Assembly (NCBI RefSeq): GCF_014207185.1
Contig: NZ_JACHCP010000003.1
Location: forward strand, 1-64,000
DNA: 64,000 nt
Direction: 5' to 3'
Source of the DNA: Rhodanobacter sp. A1T4
GTDB lineage: Bacteria > Pseudomonadota > Gammaproteobacteria > Xanthomonadales > Rhodanobacteraceae
The notes below the pieces were generated by a model. The model saw only the letters and a program-made list of their open reading frames with translations, was not told the origin of the DNA and did no database searches. The translations under genes and the position numbers were made by a program. This document shows, piece by piece, positions 1 to 6,814 of the stretch. Numbering within the stretch: the first letter of the stretch is position 1; each line of letters opens with the position of its first letter.

Positions 1-20
1 GCAACGTGTTGATTGAGTAA

Positions 21-43
21 GGAGATTCGTGGGGAAACCTCAG
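21..43. repeat. Leader repeat copy A (matches 6762-6784)
   Basis: The 23 bases here differ at only two positions from 6762-6784 (shared core AGATTCGTG-GGAAACCTCAG). The second copy lies just upstream of the minus-strand DUF1428 ORF. This copy would be upstream of a minus-strand gene lying left of the window. Function unknown; it may be a leftover of a duplicated promoter region. Confidence 0.5.
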
Positions 44-45
44 GA

Positions 46-59
46 GCAGAGTGCACTTT
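46..59 (-). promoter_or_regulatory. Shared upstream element, copy 1
   Basis: GCAGAGTGCACTTT occurs identically here, at 935-948 and at 5430-5443. It contains the palindrome AGTGCACT. In the other copies it sits 50-65 bases before the start of a minus-strand gene. Here the gene it would serve lies outside the window on the left. It could be a regulator-binding site. Confidence 0.45.
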
Positions 60-120
60 CTTTGAGGCCAATGCCCTGGAAAGTCGACTCTGCCCCCTCT
101 TCGTTTCGCAGCCCTGATGC

Positions 121-882
121 TCACTTGCCGTCAGTGACATCAAGAAACGTGCCGGTGATGAAGGAAGCCTCGGCGCTTGCCAGCCACAGGATCGCCTGCG
201 CAACCTCTTCAGGCTGACCGCCTCTTCCCATCGGGATCGAGTCCTTGACGCGATCAACGCGTCCCGGCTCTCCGCCGCTCGCATGCATGTCGGTATAGAT
301 GTGCCCAGGGCGAACGCAGTTGACGCGTATCCCATCCCGCGCGACTTCCTTCGCGAAGCCTGTAGTGAATGTTTCAACGGCACCCTTCGACGCAGCGTAG
401 TCGACATATTCGTTTGGACTGCCAAGCCGGGCTGATGCCGATGAGATGTTGATCACGGCGCCGCCTAGCCCATTGTGGCGAGTCGACATCCGCTTCACCG
501 CTTGCTGTGCACAGAGGATAGGGCCGATCGAGTTGACCGCGAAGATACGCTGCATTCGCTCGAATTCGAGATCCTCTAGTCGAGACTGCTGCGCAATGAT
601 CGCGGCGTTATTCACCAGCACATCGATCCGGCCGAACTTTCGATCGATCGCTGCGAATAGTTGAGCGACCTGCTCTGGATCTGCGCTGTCTGCACGCGCG
701 GCTAAAGCCTGGTGCCCAACGGCTTCTACATCAGCCGCTACCGCAAGGGCAGCAGACTCGTTGGAGACGAAGCTGATCGCCACATCGTAACCTTGTGCGG
801 CAGCCAGCCGCGCAGTCGCCGCGCCTACGCCACGACCTCCACCCGTTATCAGAATGAGCGGTGTCTGAGGGACGATATCCAT
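121..882 (-). CDS. SDR family NAD(P)-dependent oxidoreductase
   Basis: This 253-residue protein has the classical short-chain dehydrogenase layout. It shows a glycine-rich cofactor motif TGGGRGVG at residues 13-20, NNAA at 91-94 and the catalytic pair Y162/K166 in YAASK, with the usual length for the family. It probably reduces or oxidises a small carbonyl or hydroxyl compound in the cytoplasm; the substrate cannot be read from sequence. The start is supported by AAAGG seven bases or so upstream. The start region carries the GCAGAGTGCACTTT element found also before the GST gene at 4725-5378, which suggests shared regulation. Enoyl-ACP reductase-like or glucose dehydrogenase-like roles are alternatives. 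Confidence 0.88.
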   Translation of the reverse strand: MDIVPQTPLILITGGGRGVGAATARLAAAQGYDVAISFVSNESAALAVAADVEAVGHQALAARADSADPEQVAQLFAAIDRKFGRIDVLVNNAAIIAQQSRLEDLEFERMQRIFAVNSIGPILCAQQAVKRMSTRHNGLGGAVINISSASARLGSPNEYVDYAASKGAVETFTTGFAKEVARDGIRVNCVRPGHIYTDMHASGGEPGRVDRVKDSIPMGRGGQPEEVAQAILWLASAEASFITGTFLDVTDGK

Positions 883-934
883 TGAGCGAAACCTTTATAC
901 GGTGGTGGAATAACGGTTAGCAGCAAAACAGAGA

Positions 935-948
935 GCAGAGTGCACTTT
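935..948 (-). promoter_or_regulatory. Shared upstream element, copy 2
   Basis: Identical to 46-59 and 5430-5443. On the minus strand it reads AAAGTGCACTCTGC, followed by CTGTTTTG, and lies about 55 bases upstream of the SDR start at 882. The following CTGTTTTG is also conserved in the copy before the GST gene. Confidence 0.5.
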
Positions 949-1078
949 CTTAGAAACCGACGTCTAGCAAAGTCGACGCTGATCCTCGTTTCCGGCAACG
1001 GCCAAGCACGTGCGGAGCGGGGCCAAGCCGGCTATCGTGCTGATCTGATCGCGAACGATCTGATCACGAATCAATACC

Positions 1079-1321
1079 ATGACGAAAAGCTACGAGCCGC
1101 CCCTGACCACGAACCCGCACGCCCCTCTCTACCGTGTCGATAAAGGGATCAGGGCAGCCCAGCAACGGCTGGATGCCGCTATCGATGCGAAGCGGCATCA
1201 CACCAGCCAAAATCTGGCCTTTGAGGTGATCAAGGAGGCTCGCGAAGGACTCAAAAAGTCTGAGCAGTTACGTGCGCTCAAGATCAAGGAACTCGCGCAG
1301 AGGGCGGCGGAGGCCGACTAA
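1079..1321 (+). CDS. Small hypothetical helical protein
   Basis: An 80-residue ORF, basic and rich in Ala, Lys and Glu, predicted by eye to be mostly helical from residue 20 on, with no signal peptide or membrane segment. I do not recognise a family. It lies alone between two minus-strand genes and no strong ribosome binding site is visible before the ATG, so it may not be expressed. Amino acid composition looks protein-like rather than random, which is the main reason to keep it. Confidence 0.4.
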   Translation: MTKSYEPPLTTNPHAPLYRVDKGIRAAQQRLDAAIDAKRHHTSQNLAFEVIKEAREGLKKSEQLRALKIKELAQRAAEAD

Positions 1322-1359
1322 GTCGGTCAGAGCCCGTTACATCGTCCGCGCGCGACGAT

Positions 1360-2025
1360 TCATGCCGGCTGGTAGACGACTCCCATGACGCCAGAGCGGA
1401 AGGAGGTCGCTCCGATGAGTCGCAGATCAACCGGGCTGCGCAGTCCGGAGAACAGCGGTAGGCCCTGGCCCAATACCACCGGATGGATGGCCAGTCGATA
1501 TTCGTCAACGAGGCCGGAGGCAACGAGGCTTTGAGCGAATTCAGCGCCGCCGTGCGCAAGGATGAAATGACCCGGCTGTTCCTTCAGTCGGAGAATTTCT
1601 TCCACGAGATCGCCGCGTGCCACTGTGGGTTCGGCCCAGGACTGCAGCACCGCTGCTGTCGGCGTGATGCCATGCTGGTGCGCATTGCGCGCTTTTGCTT
1701 CGACGAGCGACGGCGTCGTCAGATCTACCGGTGCGCCGTCCTTGAGCCCTTTCCTCGAAAAGATGACCTTGGGGATGTCGTTCATCGGCGGCGCGATCGG
1801 CATGTCCGAATAGGGCCAGAACGCCGCCATGACGTCATAGCTGCGCCTACCCATGATGTGCACGCCGGCTTCGCAAAGGGTTTGCAGAACCCACGCCGTG
1901 GAATCGTCGCCCCCCGATGTCCGAAATATCCAGTCAGCCTCGCCGTTCGGTCCGGCGACAAAGCCGTCCAGGGAGACGGACATCTTCAACACGAGCTTTC
2001 TTTTTGTTGTCGTTGAGCTAGCCAT
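1360..2025 (-). CDS. Dihydrofolate reductase family protein (RibD C-terminal-like)
   Basis: This 221-residue protein begins with the strand-and-loop pattern of the RibD/DHFR fold (KLVLKMSVSLDGFVAGP) and continues with HIMGRRSYD, typical of the YyaP/YwjB-like dihydrofolate reductase superfamily. Such proteins are cytoplasmic NAD(P)H-dependent reductases of unknown natural substrate. They are not the essential FolA. The start is fixed by a very strong Shine-Dalgarno sequence (AAGGAGGAAGG) directly before the ATG. It stands as a single gene, next to a MerR regulator on the same strand. Confidence 0.85.
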   Translation of the reverse strand: MASSTTTKRKLVLKMSVSLDGFVAGPNGEADWIFRTSGGDDSTAWVLQTLCEAGVHIMGRRSYDVMAAFWPYSDMPIAPPMNDIPKVIFSRKGLKDGAPVDLTTPSLVEAKARNAHQHGITPTAAVLQSWAEPTVARGDLVEEILRLKEQPGHFILAHGGAEFAQSLVASGLVDEYRLAIHPVVLGQGLPLFSGLRSPVDLRLIGATSFRSGVMGVVYQPA

Positions 2026-2191
2026 CCTTCCTCCTTGATCTTGCGATGGTGGGTAGAACGTAGGATGCCAATGTCGATTTGGCCTCTACGTAGAGCAGCG
2101 ACGAACGACGGAGGCACATTTCGACACGGCCACTGATGTCGAATTCGTCCGCGTTACATCTTGGTAGGCGAGCCTGACACCGTTGATCTCG

Positions 2192-2584
2192 CTAACACCG
2201 TGAGCGACAGAACACCGGCTCGGCGCCGCGCTCGCCGCCTTCCAGCCACGCGATCTTGGCGCGCAGGTATTTCCTCATGGCGCGAATGCGCTCGGCCTTC
2301 AGGTCGACCGCTTCCAGCTGGTCGCGCATGATGGCGAGTTTCCGTCCGCGATCCATTGCGCCCGCCGCGTATTCGCGGTTGAACGTAACGATCTGTTTCA
2401 GGGTGAAGCCCAGTTGCTGCGCGGTGCGAATAACGGCCGCGCGGTCGAGGTCGGCGTCGCTGAACTGCTGATAGCGATTGCTGGCGCTATGCCCTACGTT
2501 CGGCGCGAACAGGCCGAGCTTTACATAAAGGCGTACCGCGTCGCGGGTCAGGTCGGCTTGGCGGCAGAACTCGGCGATCAGCAT
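2192..2584 (-). CDS. MerR family transcriptional regulator
   Basis: A 130-residue protein with the N-terminal winged helix-turn-helix of MerR regulators (residues 1-70, with TRDAVRLYVKLGLF as the recognition region) followed by the long antiparallel coiled-coil helix (about 75-120). It has one cysteine pair only at the very C terminus, so there is no obvious metal-binding loop; a small-molecule effector is more likely. It is divergent from the SDR gene at 2657 and the gap between them holds a promoter with a 20-base spacer of the kind MerR proteins untwist. It probably controls that SDR and itself. Confidence 0.85.
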   Translation of the reverse strand: MLIAEFCRQADLTRDAVRLYVKLGLFAPNVGHSASNRYQQFSDADLDRAAVIRTAQQLGFTLKQIVTFNREYAAGAMDRGRKLAIMRDQLEAVDLKAERIRAMRKYLRAKIAWLEGGERGAEPVFCRSRC

Positions 2585-2595
2585 GCGGTGCCTCT

Positions 2596-2627
2596 TGACT
2601 TGGGTGTATAGACCCTAGTTTAGACTG
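2596..2627 (+). promoter_or_regulatory. MerR-type promoter with long spacer
   Basis: TTGACT (2596-2601) and TAGACT (2622-2627) are separated by 20 bases that include the dyad GGGT-N6-ACCC. An overlong spacer with an internal dyad is the hallmark of MerR-activated promoters. It faces the SDR gene at 2657. Confidence 0.5.
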
Positions 2628-2656
2628 TCGCCTACCGAATCCCAAGGACATGTGCC

Positions 2657-3511
2657 ATGACAACGACTACCGCGAGCAGCGTGACAAAGAAGGTAGCCCT
2701 GATTACGGGCGCATCCTCGGGTATCGGCGAGGCGACGGCGCAGCGCCTGCTGGCCGATGGCTATCTGGTTTACGCCGCCGCGCGGCGGCTTGAACGCATG
2801 CAGACACTCGGCACGGCGGGTGCTCGTCTGCTGTCGCTGGATCTGACCGACGATGCTTCCATCGTCGCCGCGGTGGATACCATCCAGCGATCGGAAGGGC
2901 GCCTCGATGTGTTGGTCAACAACGCCGGCTACGGTGCCTACGGTGCGCTGGAGGATGTGCCGCTGGACGAGGGGCGTCGCCAGTTCGAGGTCAACGTGTT
3001 CGGGCTGGCCCGACTGATCCAGCTGAGTACGCCGATGATGCGCGCGCAGGGTAGCGGCTGCATCGTCAACATCACCTCGATCGGCGGCAAGATGCACGAG
3101 CCGATGGGCAGCTGGTATCACGCCACCAAGTTCGCCGTCGAAGGGCTGAGCGATTGCCTGCGGATGGAGCTGGCACCCTTCGGCATCCAGGTGGTGATCG
3201 TCGAGCCCGGTGCGATCCGTACCGAATGGACCGGCATCGCCAAGGAAAGTCTGCTGCAGCGCTCCGGCCATACCGCCTACGCCGAGCAGGCCACCGCACA
3301 CGCGCGCTTGTTCGAATCCAGTGAGACGTCGAAAATGGTGTCAGCGCCGGACGTGGTCGCCCGCACCATTGCCCGCGCCCTGCGTGCGCGCCGTCCCCGC
3401 ACCCGCTACGCCACCGGCGGCGGCGCCCGCATGATCCTGTTTCTGCGCCGGATACTCAGCGACCGCGCGTTTGATGCGTTGATGCGGATGGCGGAGAAGG
3501 GGATGGCGTAA
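2657..3511 (+). CDS. SDR family oxidoreductase
   Basis: A 284-residue short-chain dehydrogenase with TGASSGIG at residues 17-24, NNAG in the fourth strand region and the catalytic Y154/K158 in WYHATK. The C-terminal extension (about residues 225-284), rich in Arg, matches the subgroup of SDRs that resemble 17-beta-hydroxysteroid or retinol dehydrogenases and often act on lipophilic carbonyls. It is divergent from a MerR regulator at 2192-2584, a common pairing for inducible SDRs. Start chosen at the ATG about 30 bases downstream of the putative promoter. Substrate unknown. Confidence 0.87.
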   Translation: MTTTTASSVTKKVALITGASSGIGEATAQRLLADGYLVYAAARRLERMQTLGTAGARLLSLDLTDDASIVAAVDTIQRSEGRLDVLVNNAGYGAYGALEDVPLDEGRRQFEVNVFGLARLIQLSTPMMRAQGSGCIVNITSIGGKMHEPMGSWYHATKFAVEGLSDCLRMELAPFGIQVVIVEPGAIRTEWTGIAKESLLQRSGHTAYAEQATAHARLFESSETSKMVSAPDVVARTIARALRARRPRTRYATGGGARMILFLRRILSDRAFDALMRMAEKGMA

Positions 3512-3514
3512 ACA

Positions 3515-3593
3515 CGAAAGCGAAACACGGGAACGTCGCGGCGTCCGAGGCGTTGCCGCTGTACCAAAGACAAATCGTGTTCTTGCTGACTAT
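3515..3593 (-). pseudogene. 5' fragment of a VOC (PhnB-like) gene
   Basis: On the minus strand the frame reads VSKNTICLWYSGNASDAATF, nearly the same as the first 22 residues of the intact VOC gene at 5487-5966. The DNA match covers 3531-3618 against 5904-5990 and includes the ribosome binding site. The start codon is ATA instead of ATG and the frame departs from homology after about 24 residues. It is a dead duplicate or recombination scar. Confidence 0.7.
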
Positions 3594-3807
3594 TGGGGTT
3601 CTCCTTGTTCGGGGGCGGGGGGCTTCTTTGCAACGAGCGACGAGCACAAGGAACGACGCATCCATGTCGGCTCGCCTATCGGGTGGATGACAAGGTCGTG
3701 GCGGTCACCGTGAACGCTGTTGGCAAGTGGTGTGGTGAGGGTTTGGTTTACCTCATCGCGCAAGAGTGCGCCTGAACTTCTGTCGAGTGTCGCCGCCTTT
3801 TGTGGTG

Positions 3808-3847
3808 TGTCCGCTGCGTCCGATGTCCGCGTGAAGTGTCCGCGGAC
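3808..3847. promoter_or_regulatory. TGTCCG repeat cluster, likely enhancer-binding site
   Basis: Four (T/C)GTCCG half-sites lie within 40 bases (3808, 3818, 3824, 3837), the last forming the perfect palindrome GTCCGCGGAC at 3838-3847. They sit about 65-105 bases upstream of the -24 element, the usual distance for a sigma-54 activator binding site. Confidence 0.55.
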
Positions 3848-3912
3848 GGATGTTCTCTTTCGATGATCAACAAAAACGGCATGGGAGCGCGGTTTTCAGG
3901 GCGTGAGAGTGT

Positions 3913-3928
3913 TGGCACGGTGTTTGCC
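3913..3928 (+). promoter_or_regulatory. Sigma-54 (RpoN) promoter
   Basis: TGGCACGGTGTTTGCC matches the -24/-12 consensus TGGCAC-N5-TTGC at every conserved base, with the GG and GC dinucleotides spaced ten bases apart. Expected transcription starts about 12 bases beyond the GC, some 35 bases before the ATG at 3975. Confidence 0.75.
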
Positions 3929-3974
3929 ATATCCATCTCGAACGCTTCGTTTCCTCACTCGATGGAGAGCCACC

Positions 3975-4070
3975 ATGAAATTCAAATACGAAACCCTGCT
4001 ACTGGGTAGCCTGTTCGGCGCCTGCGTGCTGATGTGCGCGATGACCGTTGGCAGCATGCTGCTGGCGTAA
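3975..4070 (+). CDS. 31-residue small membrane peptide
   Basis: This short ORF encodes MKFKYETLLLGSLFGACVLM and eleven further residues, almost all hydrophobic after residue 7, so one membrane-spanning helix. GGAG lies nine bases before the ATG. It is the first ORF after a near-perfect sigma-54 promoter, which argues that it is really expressed. I know no family for it. Possible roles are a small membrane regulator of a neighbouring or distant transporter, or a leader for the secreted protein gene at 4198. Too short for standard gene callers. Confidence 0.6.
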   Translation: MKFKYETLLLGSLFGACVLMCAMTVGSMLLA

Positions 4071-4197
4071 GCGGTCGATCGCGCGAAGTAGCGGCGACAC
4101 GCCGGTTTGGGGTGGCGTCGTCCGCCTCGTTTCGCAGGCAGCCGCCAACTCCCTGGTATGCCCGTGCTTCCCCCTCCATAAACCAAGGAAGTGATCC

Positions 4198-4584
4198 ATG
4201 AACAATATTCTCTCGCCCCGTTCTGTATCGCGTCGTATCGCCCGTGTTCTGGCTTTGGTCGGTGTCATTGGTGCGTTCGCCGTGGCTGGTATCTCCACGG
4301 CCAGTGCGCAGGCCACTGCGGGCTCGGTGTTCGGCAGGGCACCAGTGGGCTATAGCATTGCTGCGCGCAGCAATGGGACTGGGGCTGGCCGAACGGTGAA
4401 GGTGGATTCCACCGGGCGTTACTCCGCACTCGAGCTGCAGCCGGGCATCTACACGGTCACGCTGAAGCAGAACGATCAGGATGTCGCCAAGCACCTCAAT
4501 GTGCCGGTAACCGTGGGTCGCGGCGTCGAAGTGGATTTCAACTGCAGCGAGATCAAGTGCAACGAGGTTGCCAACACGAAGTGA
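4198..4584 (+). CDS. Secreted protein with carboxypeptidase-regulatory-like domain
   Basis: A 128-residue protein with a long signal peptide (basic start, hydrophobic core about 18-33, probable cleavage after ASA or SAQ near residue 38). The mature part has the small beta-sandwich pattern of carboxypeptidase regulatory-like (transthyretin-like) domains: VDSTGRYSALELQPGIYTVT. In this group of bacteria the same domain often sits at the N terminus of TonB-dependent receptors, but no barrel follows here. Two cysteines near the C terminus may form a disulfide. It lies 127 bases after the sigma-54-driven small ORF and may share its transcript. Function unknown. Confidence 0.7.
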   Translation: MNNILSPRSVSRRIARVLALVGVIGAFAVAGISTASAQATAGSVFGRAPVGYSIAARSNGTGAGRTVKVDSTGRYSALELQPGIYTVTLKQNDQDVAKHLNVPVTVGRGVEVDFNCSEIKCNEVANTK

Positions 4585-4724
4585 GCTTTGGCGCACTGAT
4601 GCGCGCCTAGTGAAGAAGGGAGGTCAGGTGGGGAGACTGCCGGGCCCTTTTCTTCATGCGATGGGCGCAACAGGCGTGTCTGCGGGCAGGAAAGCCAGCG
4701 CATCCTCGCAGCGGTGAACCTTTA

Positions 4725-5378
4725 TTAGCTGGTCAGAGGTTGGCCAGTGAATACCGCCAATTGAGCGGCGAAAGCACGCTTGAAGGCGGGCCGCGCTTCG
4801 CCTCGGGCGACATAGGCGGCGACGTTCGGATACTCGTCCAGCAAGCCCGATGCTTTCAACCGGAGCAGCACGCCGACCATCATGAGGTCGCCCGCGCTGA
4901 ACGCGCCGTCGAGCCAGTCGGCGTCGGCAAGGCGAGCGGAAAGTTGCTTCAACCGGTCGCGGATGCGATCCATGACGATGGGCAGGCGCTGTTCGGCCCA
5001 AGGCTTGTCACCTTCTGCGAACTTGGCGGTTTGGAGATCAAGGATCGGCGTCTCTACCGTGTTGACCGCAGCAAACATCCAGGCGATCGCGCGCGCCCGG
5101 GCATTCTCATCGTCCGGCAGCAGCCCCGCATGGCGCTCTGCAATATGCAACACGATGGCCCCTGACTCGAACAGGACGAGATCGCCTTCTTCGTAGGTAG
5201 GTATCTGTCCGAATGGATGAAGCGCTCGATGCGCGGGTTCCTTCATCGCACTGAACGACACAAGACGAACCGCGTAAGGTTGGCCCACTTCTTCCAGCGC
5301 CCAACGAACGCGCATGTCGCGCGCGAGTCCTCTGCCGCGATCGGGCGAACTTTCAAAGGCGGTGATGGTGGGGTTCAT
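4725..5378 (-). CDS. Glutathione S-transferase family protein
   Basis: A 217-residue protein with the GST thioredoxin-like N-terminal domain (to about residue 80, including the cis-proline region GQIPTYEEGDLVLFESGAI) and the all-helical C-terminal domain (about 90-210). The ESGAI motif binds the gamma-glutamyl part of glutathione. It probably conjugates or reduces electrophiles in the cytoplasm. The ATG is preceded by GGAG. Its upstream region carries the element shared with the SDR at 121-882, so both may respond to the same electrophile or oxidant signal. Confidence 0.85.
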   Translation of the reverse strand: MNPTITAFESSPDRGRGLARDMRVRWALEEVGQPYAVRLVSFSAMKEPAHRALHPFGQIPTYEEGDLVLFESGAIVLHIAERHAGLLPDDENARARAIAWMFAAVNTVETPILDLQTAKFAEGDKPWAEQRLPIVMDRIRDRLKQLSARLADADWLDGAFSAGDLMMVGVLLRLKASGLLDEYPNVAAYVARGEARPAFKRAFAAQLAVFTGQPLTS

Positions 5379-5429
5379 TGGAAGGCTCCAGGTGATGGAC
5401 GGAAAAGACAGGGCTGCACAAAACAGTGG

Positions 5430-5443
5430 GCAGAGTGCACTTT
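5430..5443 (-). promoter_or_regulatory. Shared upstream element, copy 3
   Basis: Third identical GCAGAGTGCACTTT, about 52 bases upstream of the GST start at 5378. The flank ACAAAACAG before it is also shared with copy 2 (CAAAACAGA). Confidence 0.5.
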
Positions 5444-5486
5444 TCGAATAGGCGACTCTTGCTACGGTGGCTGACAGTTGCCATCG

Positions 5487-5966
5487 TCAACCACGCTGGG
5501 CGGCCTCGATCGCGGCGATGTCTATCTTCGTCATCCCCATCATGGCGTCGAACGCGCGCTTGGCTACGGCGGGATCAGGGTCGGTGACCGCGGCTGTCAG
5601 AGCGCGTGGGGTGATCTGCCACGACAGACCCCACTTATCCTTGCACCAGCCGCAGGCGCTGGCCTCGCCGCCGTTGTCGATGATCGCGTTCCACAGGCGG
5701 TCGGTTTCGGCCTGATCGTCGGTGGCCACCTGGAACGAGAACGCCCAGCTATGTGGGAACCCGGGTCCGCCATTCAATCCCAGGCACGGGATACCCATCA
5801 CGGTGAACTCGACCGTCAGCACATTGCCCTGCTTGCCGGCGGGATAGTCACCCGGCGCATGATGGACAGCGCCGACGGCGCTATCCGGGAACGTCTTGGC
5901 GTAGAACGTCGCGGCATCCAGCGCGGTGCCGGCATACCAAAGGCAAATCGTGTTCTTGCTGACCAT
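5487..5966 (-). CDS. VOC family protein (PhnB/glyoxalase-like)
   Basis: A 159-residue vicinal-oxygen-chelate protein of the PhnB-like subgroup, recognised by KNTICLWYAGTALDAATFY at the start, the TVMGIPCLGLNGGP strand, and DKWGLSWQITP near residue 120. These dimeric cytoplasmic proteins resemble 3-demethylubiquinone methyltransferase-like or glyoxalase folds; few have a known reaction. The start has AGGAG at good spacing. A dead copy of its first 24 codons lies at 3515-3593. A diverged copy of the shared upstream element (GCAGGCAGCACTTTT, 6167-6181) precedes it. Confidence 0.85.
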   Translation of the reverse strand: MVSKNTICLWYAGTALDAATFYAKTFPDSAVGAVHHAPGDYPAGKQGNVLTVEFTVMGIPCLGLNGGPGFPHSWAFSFQVATDDQAETDRLWNAIIDNGGEASACGWCKDKWGLSWQITPRALTAAVTDPDPAVAKRAFDAMMGMTKIDIAAIEAAQRG

Positions 5967-6166
5967 GGGGGTTCTCCTGGTTCAGGGCGGCGAGGATGTT
6001 CTTCATTCTCTAACGACGAATGATGGGCGCGCAGATCGACACGCGCCCTTCCGAGCACTGATCGGAAGGGCGAAGCACGGACAAAAAGAATAAGGTGGCG
6101 GACAACCTTACCGGTCATGGCGGCACTCCTGACCGATTTCCTAGGTGATAGCGAAACAGGAGAGCG

Positions 6167-6181
6167 GCAGGCAGCACTTTT
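6167..6181 (-). promoter_or_regulatory. Shared upstream element, diverged copy 4
   Basis: GCAGGCAGCACTTTT with GAAACAGG-AGAG just left of it resembles copies 2 and 3 (AAACAG then GCAGAGTGCACTTT) but with several changes. It lies about 200 bases upstream of the VOC gene start. Confidence 0.3.
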
Positions 6182-6204
6182 CACGCGCAGCCGCCCCGGT
6201 TTGG

Positions 6205-6561
6205 CTAGGCCGGCAAACTGACTACCGGCGTGAAACCGCCGAAGATCATCCGTTTGCCGTCGAAGGGACATGCGCTGGCGGCGGCCATGCGCGGATCTTT
6301 CATGAATTTCGCCATGCCGGCATCGCGGGTGGCTTTATCAGGCCATTCCACCCAGGAGAACACCACGGATTCGTTTTCCTCTGCCTGCACGGCGCGACGG
6401 AAATCGGTGAGCTTGCCTTCGGGTACGTTGTCGCCCCAGCACTCCAGCACCCGTGTGGCGCCGAACTCCAGAAAAATGACGTCAAAGGTATTGGCGTGCT
6501 TGATGAACTGCTCGCGGTTGGTGTTGGGTACGGCGATCACGAAACCATCGATGTAGGACAT
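6205..6561 (-). CDS. DUF1428 domain-containing protein
   Basis: The 118-residue protein starting MSYIDGFVIAVP is a typical DUF1428 member: dimeric alpha/beta ferredoxin-like fold, cytoplasmic, no established reaction. Family landmarks are ECWGDNVPEGKLTDFRRAV and PFDGKRMIFGGF at the C terminus. The open frame extends 60 codons further upstream to 6741, but the start at 6561 is preceded by GAGG at the right spacing and agrees with family length, so I chose it. It belongs to the cluster of small stress-type enzymes of this end of the window. Confidence 0.85.
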   Translation of the reverse strand: MSYIDGFVIAVPNTNREQFIKHANTFDVIFLEFGATRVLECWGDNVPEGKLTDFRRAVQAEENESVVFSWVEWPDKATRDAGMAKFMKDPRMAAASACPFDGKRMIFGGFTPVVSLPA

Positions 6562-6761
6562 GGCTGTTGCCTCGATGGTGGCCGGAATGGTCACCTTCTT
6601 CCTTGCGACGAACGAGCGCATGCAGGATCGACATGGGGCTCCTTTGCTTGCCGTCTCAATGGTGTGCATGGTGTGGTCACCTCTGGCTTCGTAATCCATG
6701 AGGAATGACCGAATCATGCGCTCTGTTTCTTCAATCAGCATCCAACGTACTTATCAATCAA

Positions 6762-6784
6762 GAAGATTCGTGAGGAAACCTCAG
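6762..6784. repeat. Leader repeat copy B (matches 21-43)
   Basis: Near-identical to bases 21-43; homology may extend a further 15-20 bases leftwards (CAACGT shared). It lies upstream of the DUF1428 gene and at the 3' end of the diguanylate cyclase gene. Confidence 0.5.
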
Positions 6785-6814
6785 CCTCCGTCCCCCTTGT
6801 CCATTTGGCAAAAA

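Larger units (their letters stand above)
3619..3974. other. Non-coding stretch carrying the sigma-54 regulatory region
   Basis: I see no convincing gene between the VOC remnant and the small ORF at 3975. The right part holds TGTCCG repeats and a -24/-12 promoter, listed separately. Confidence 0.5.
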
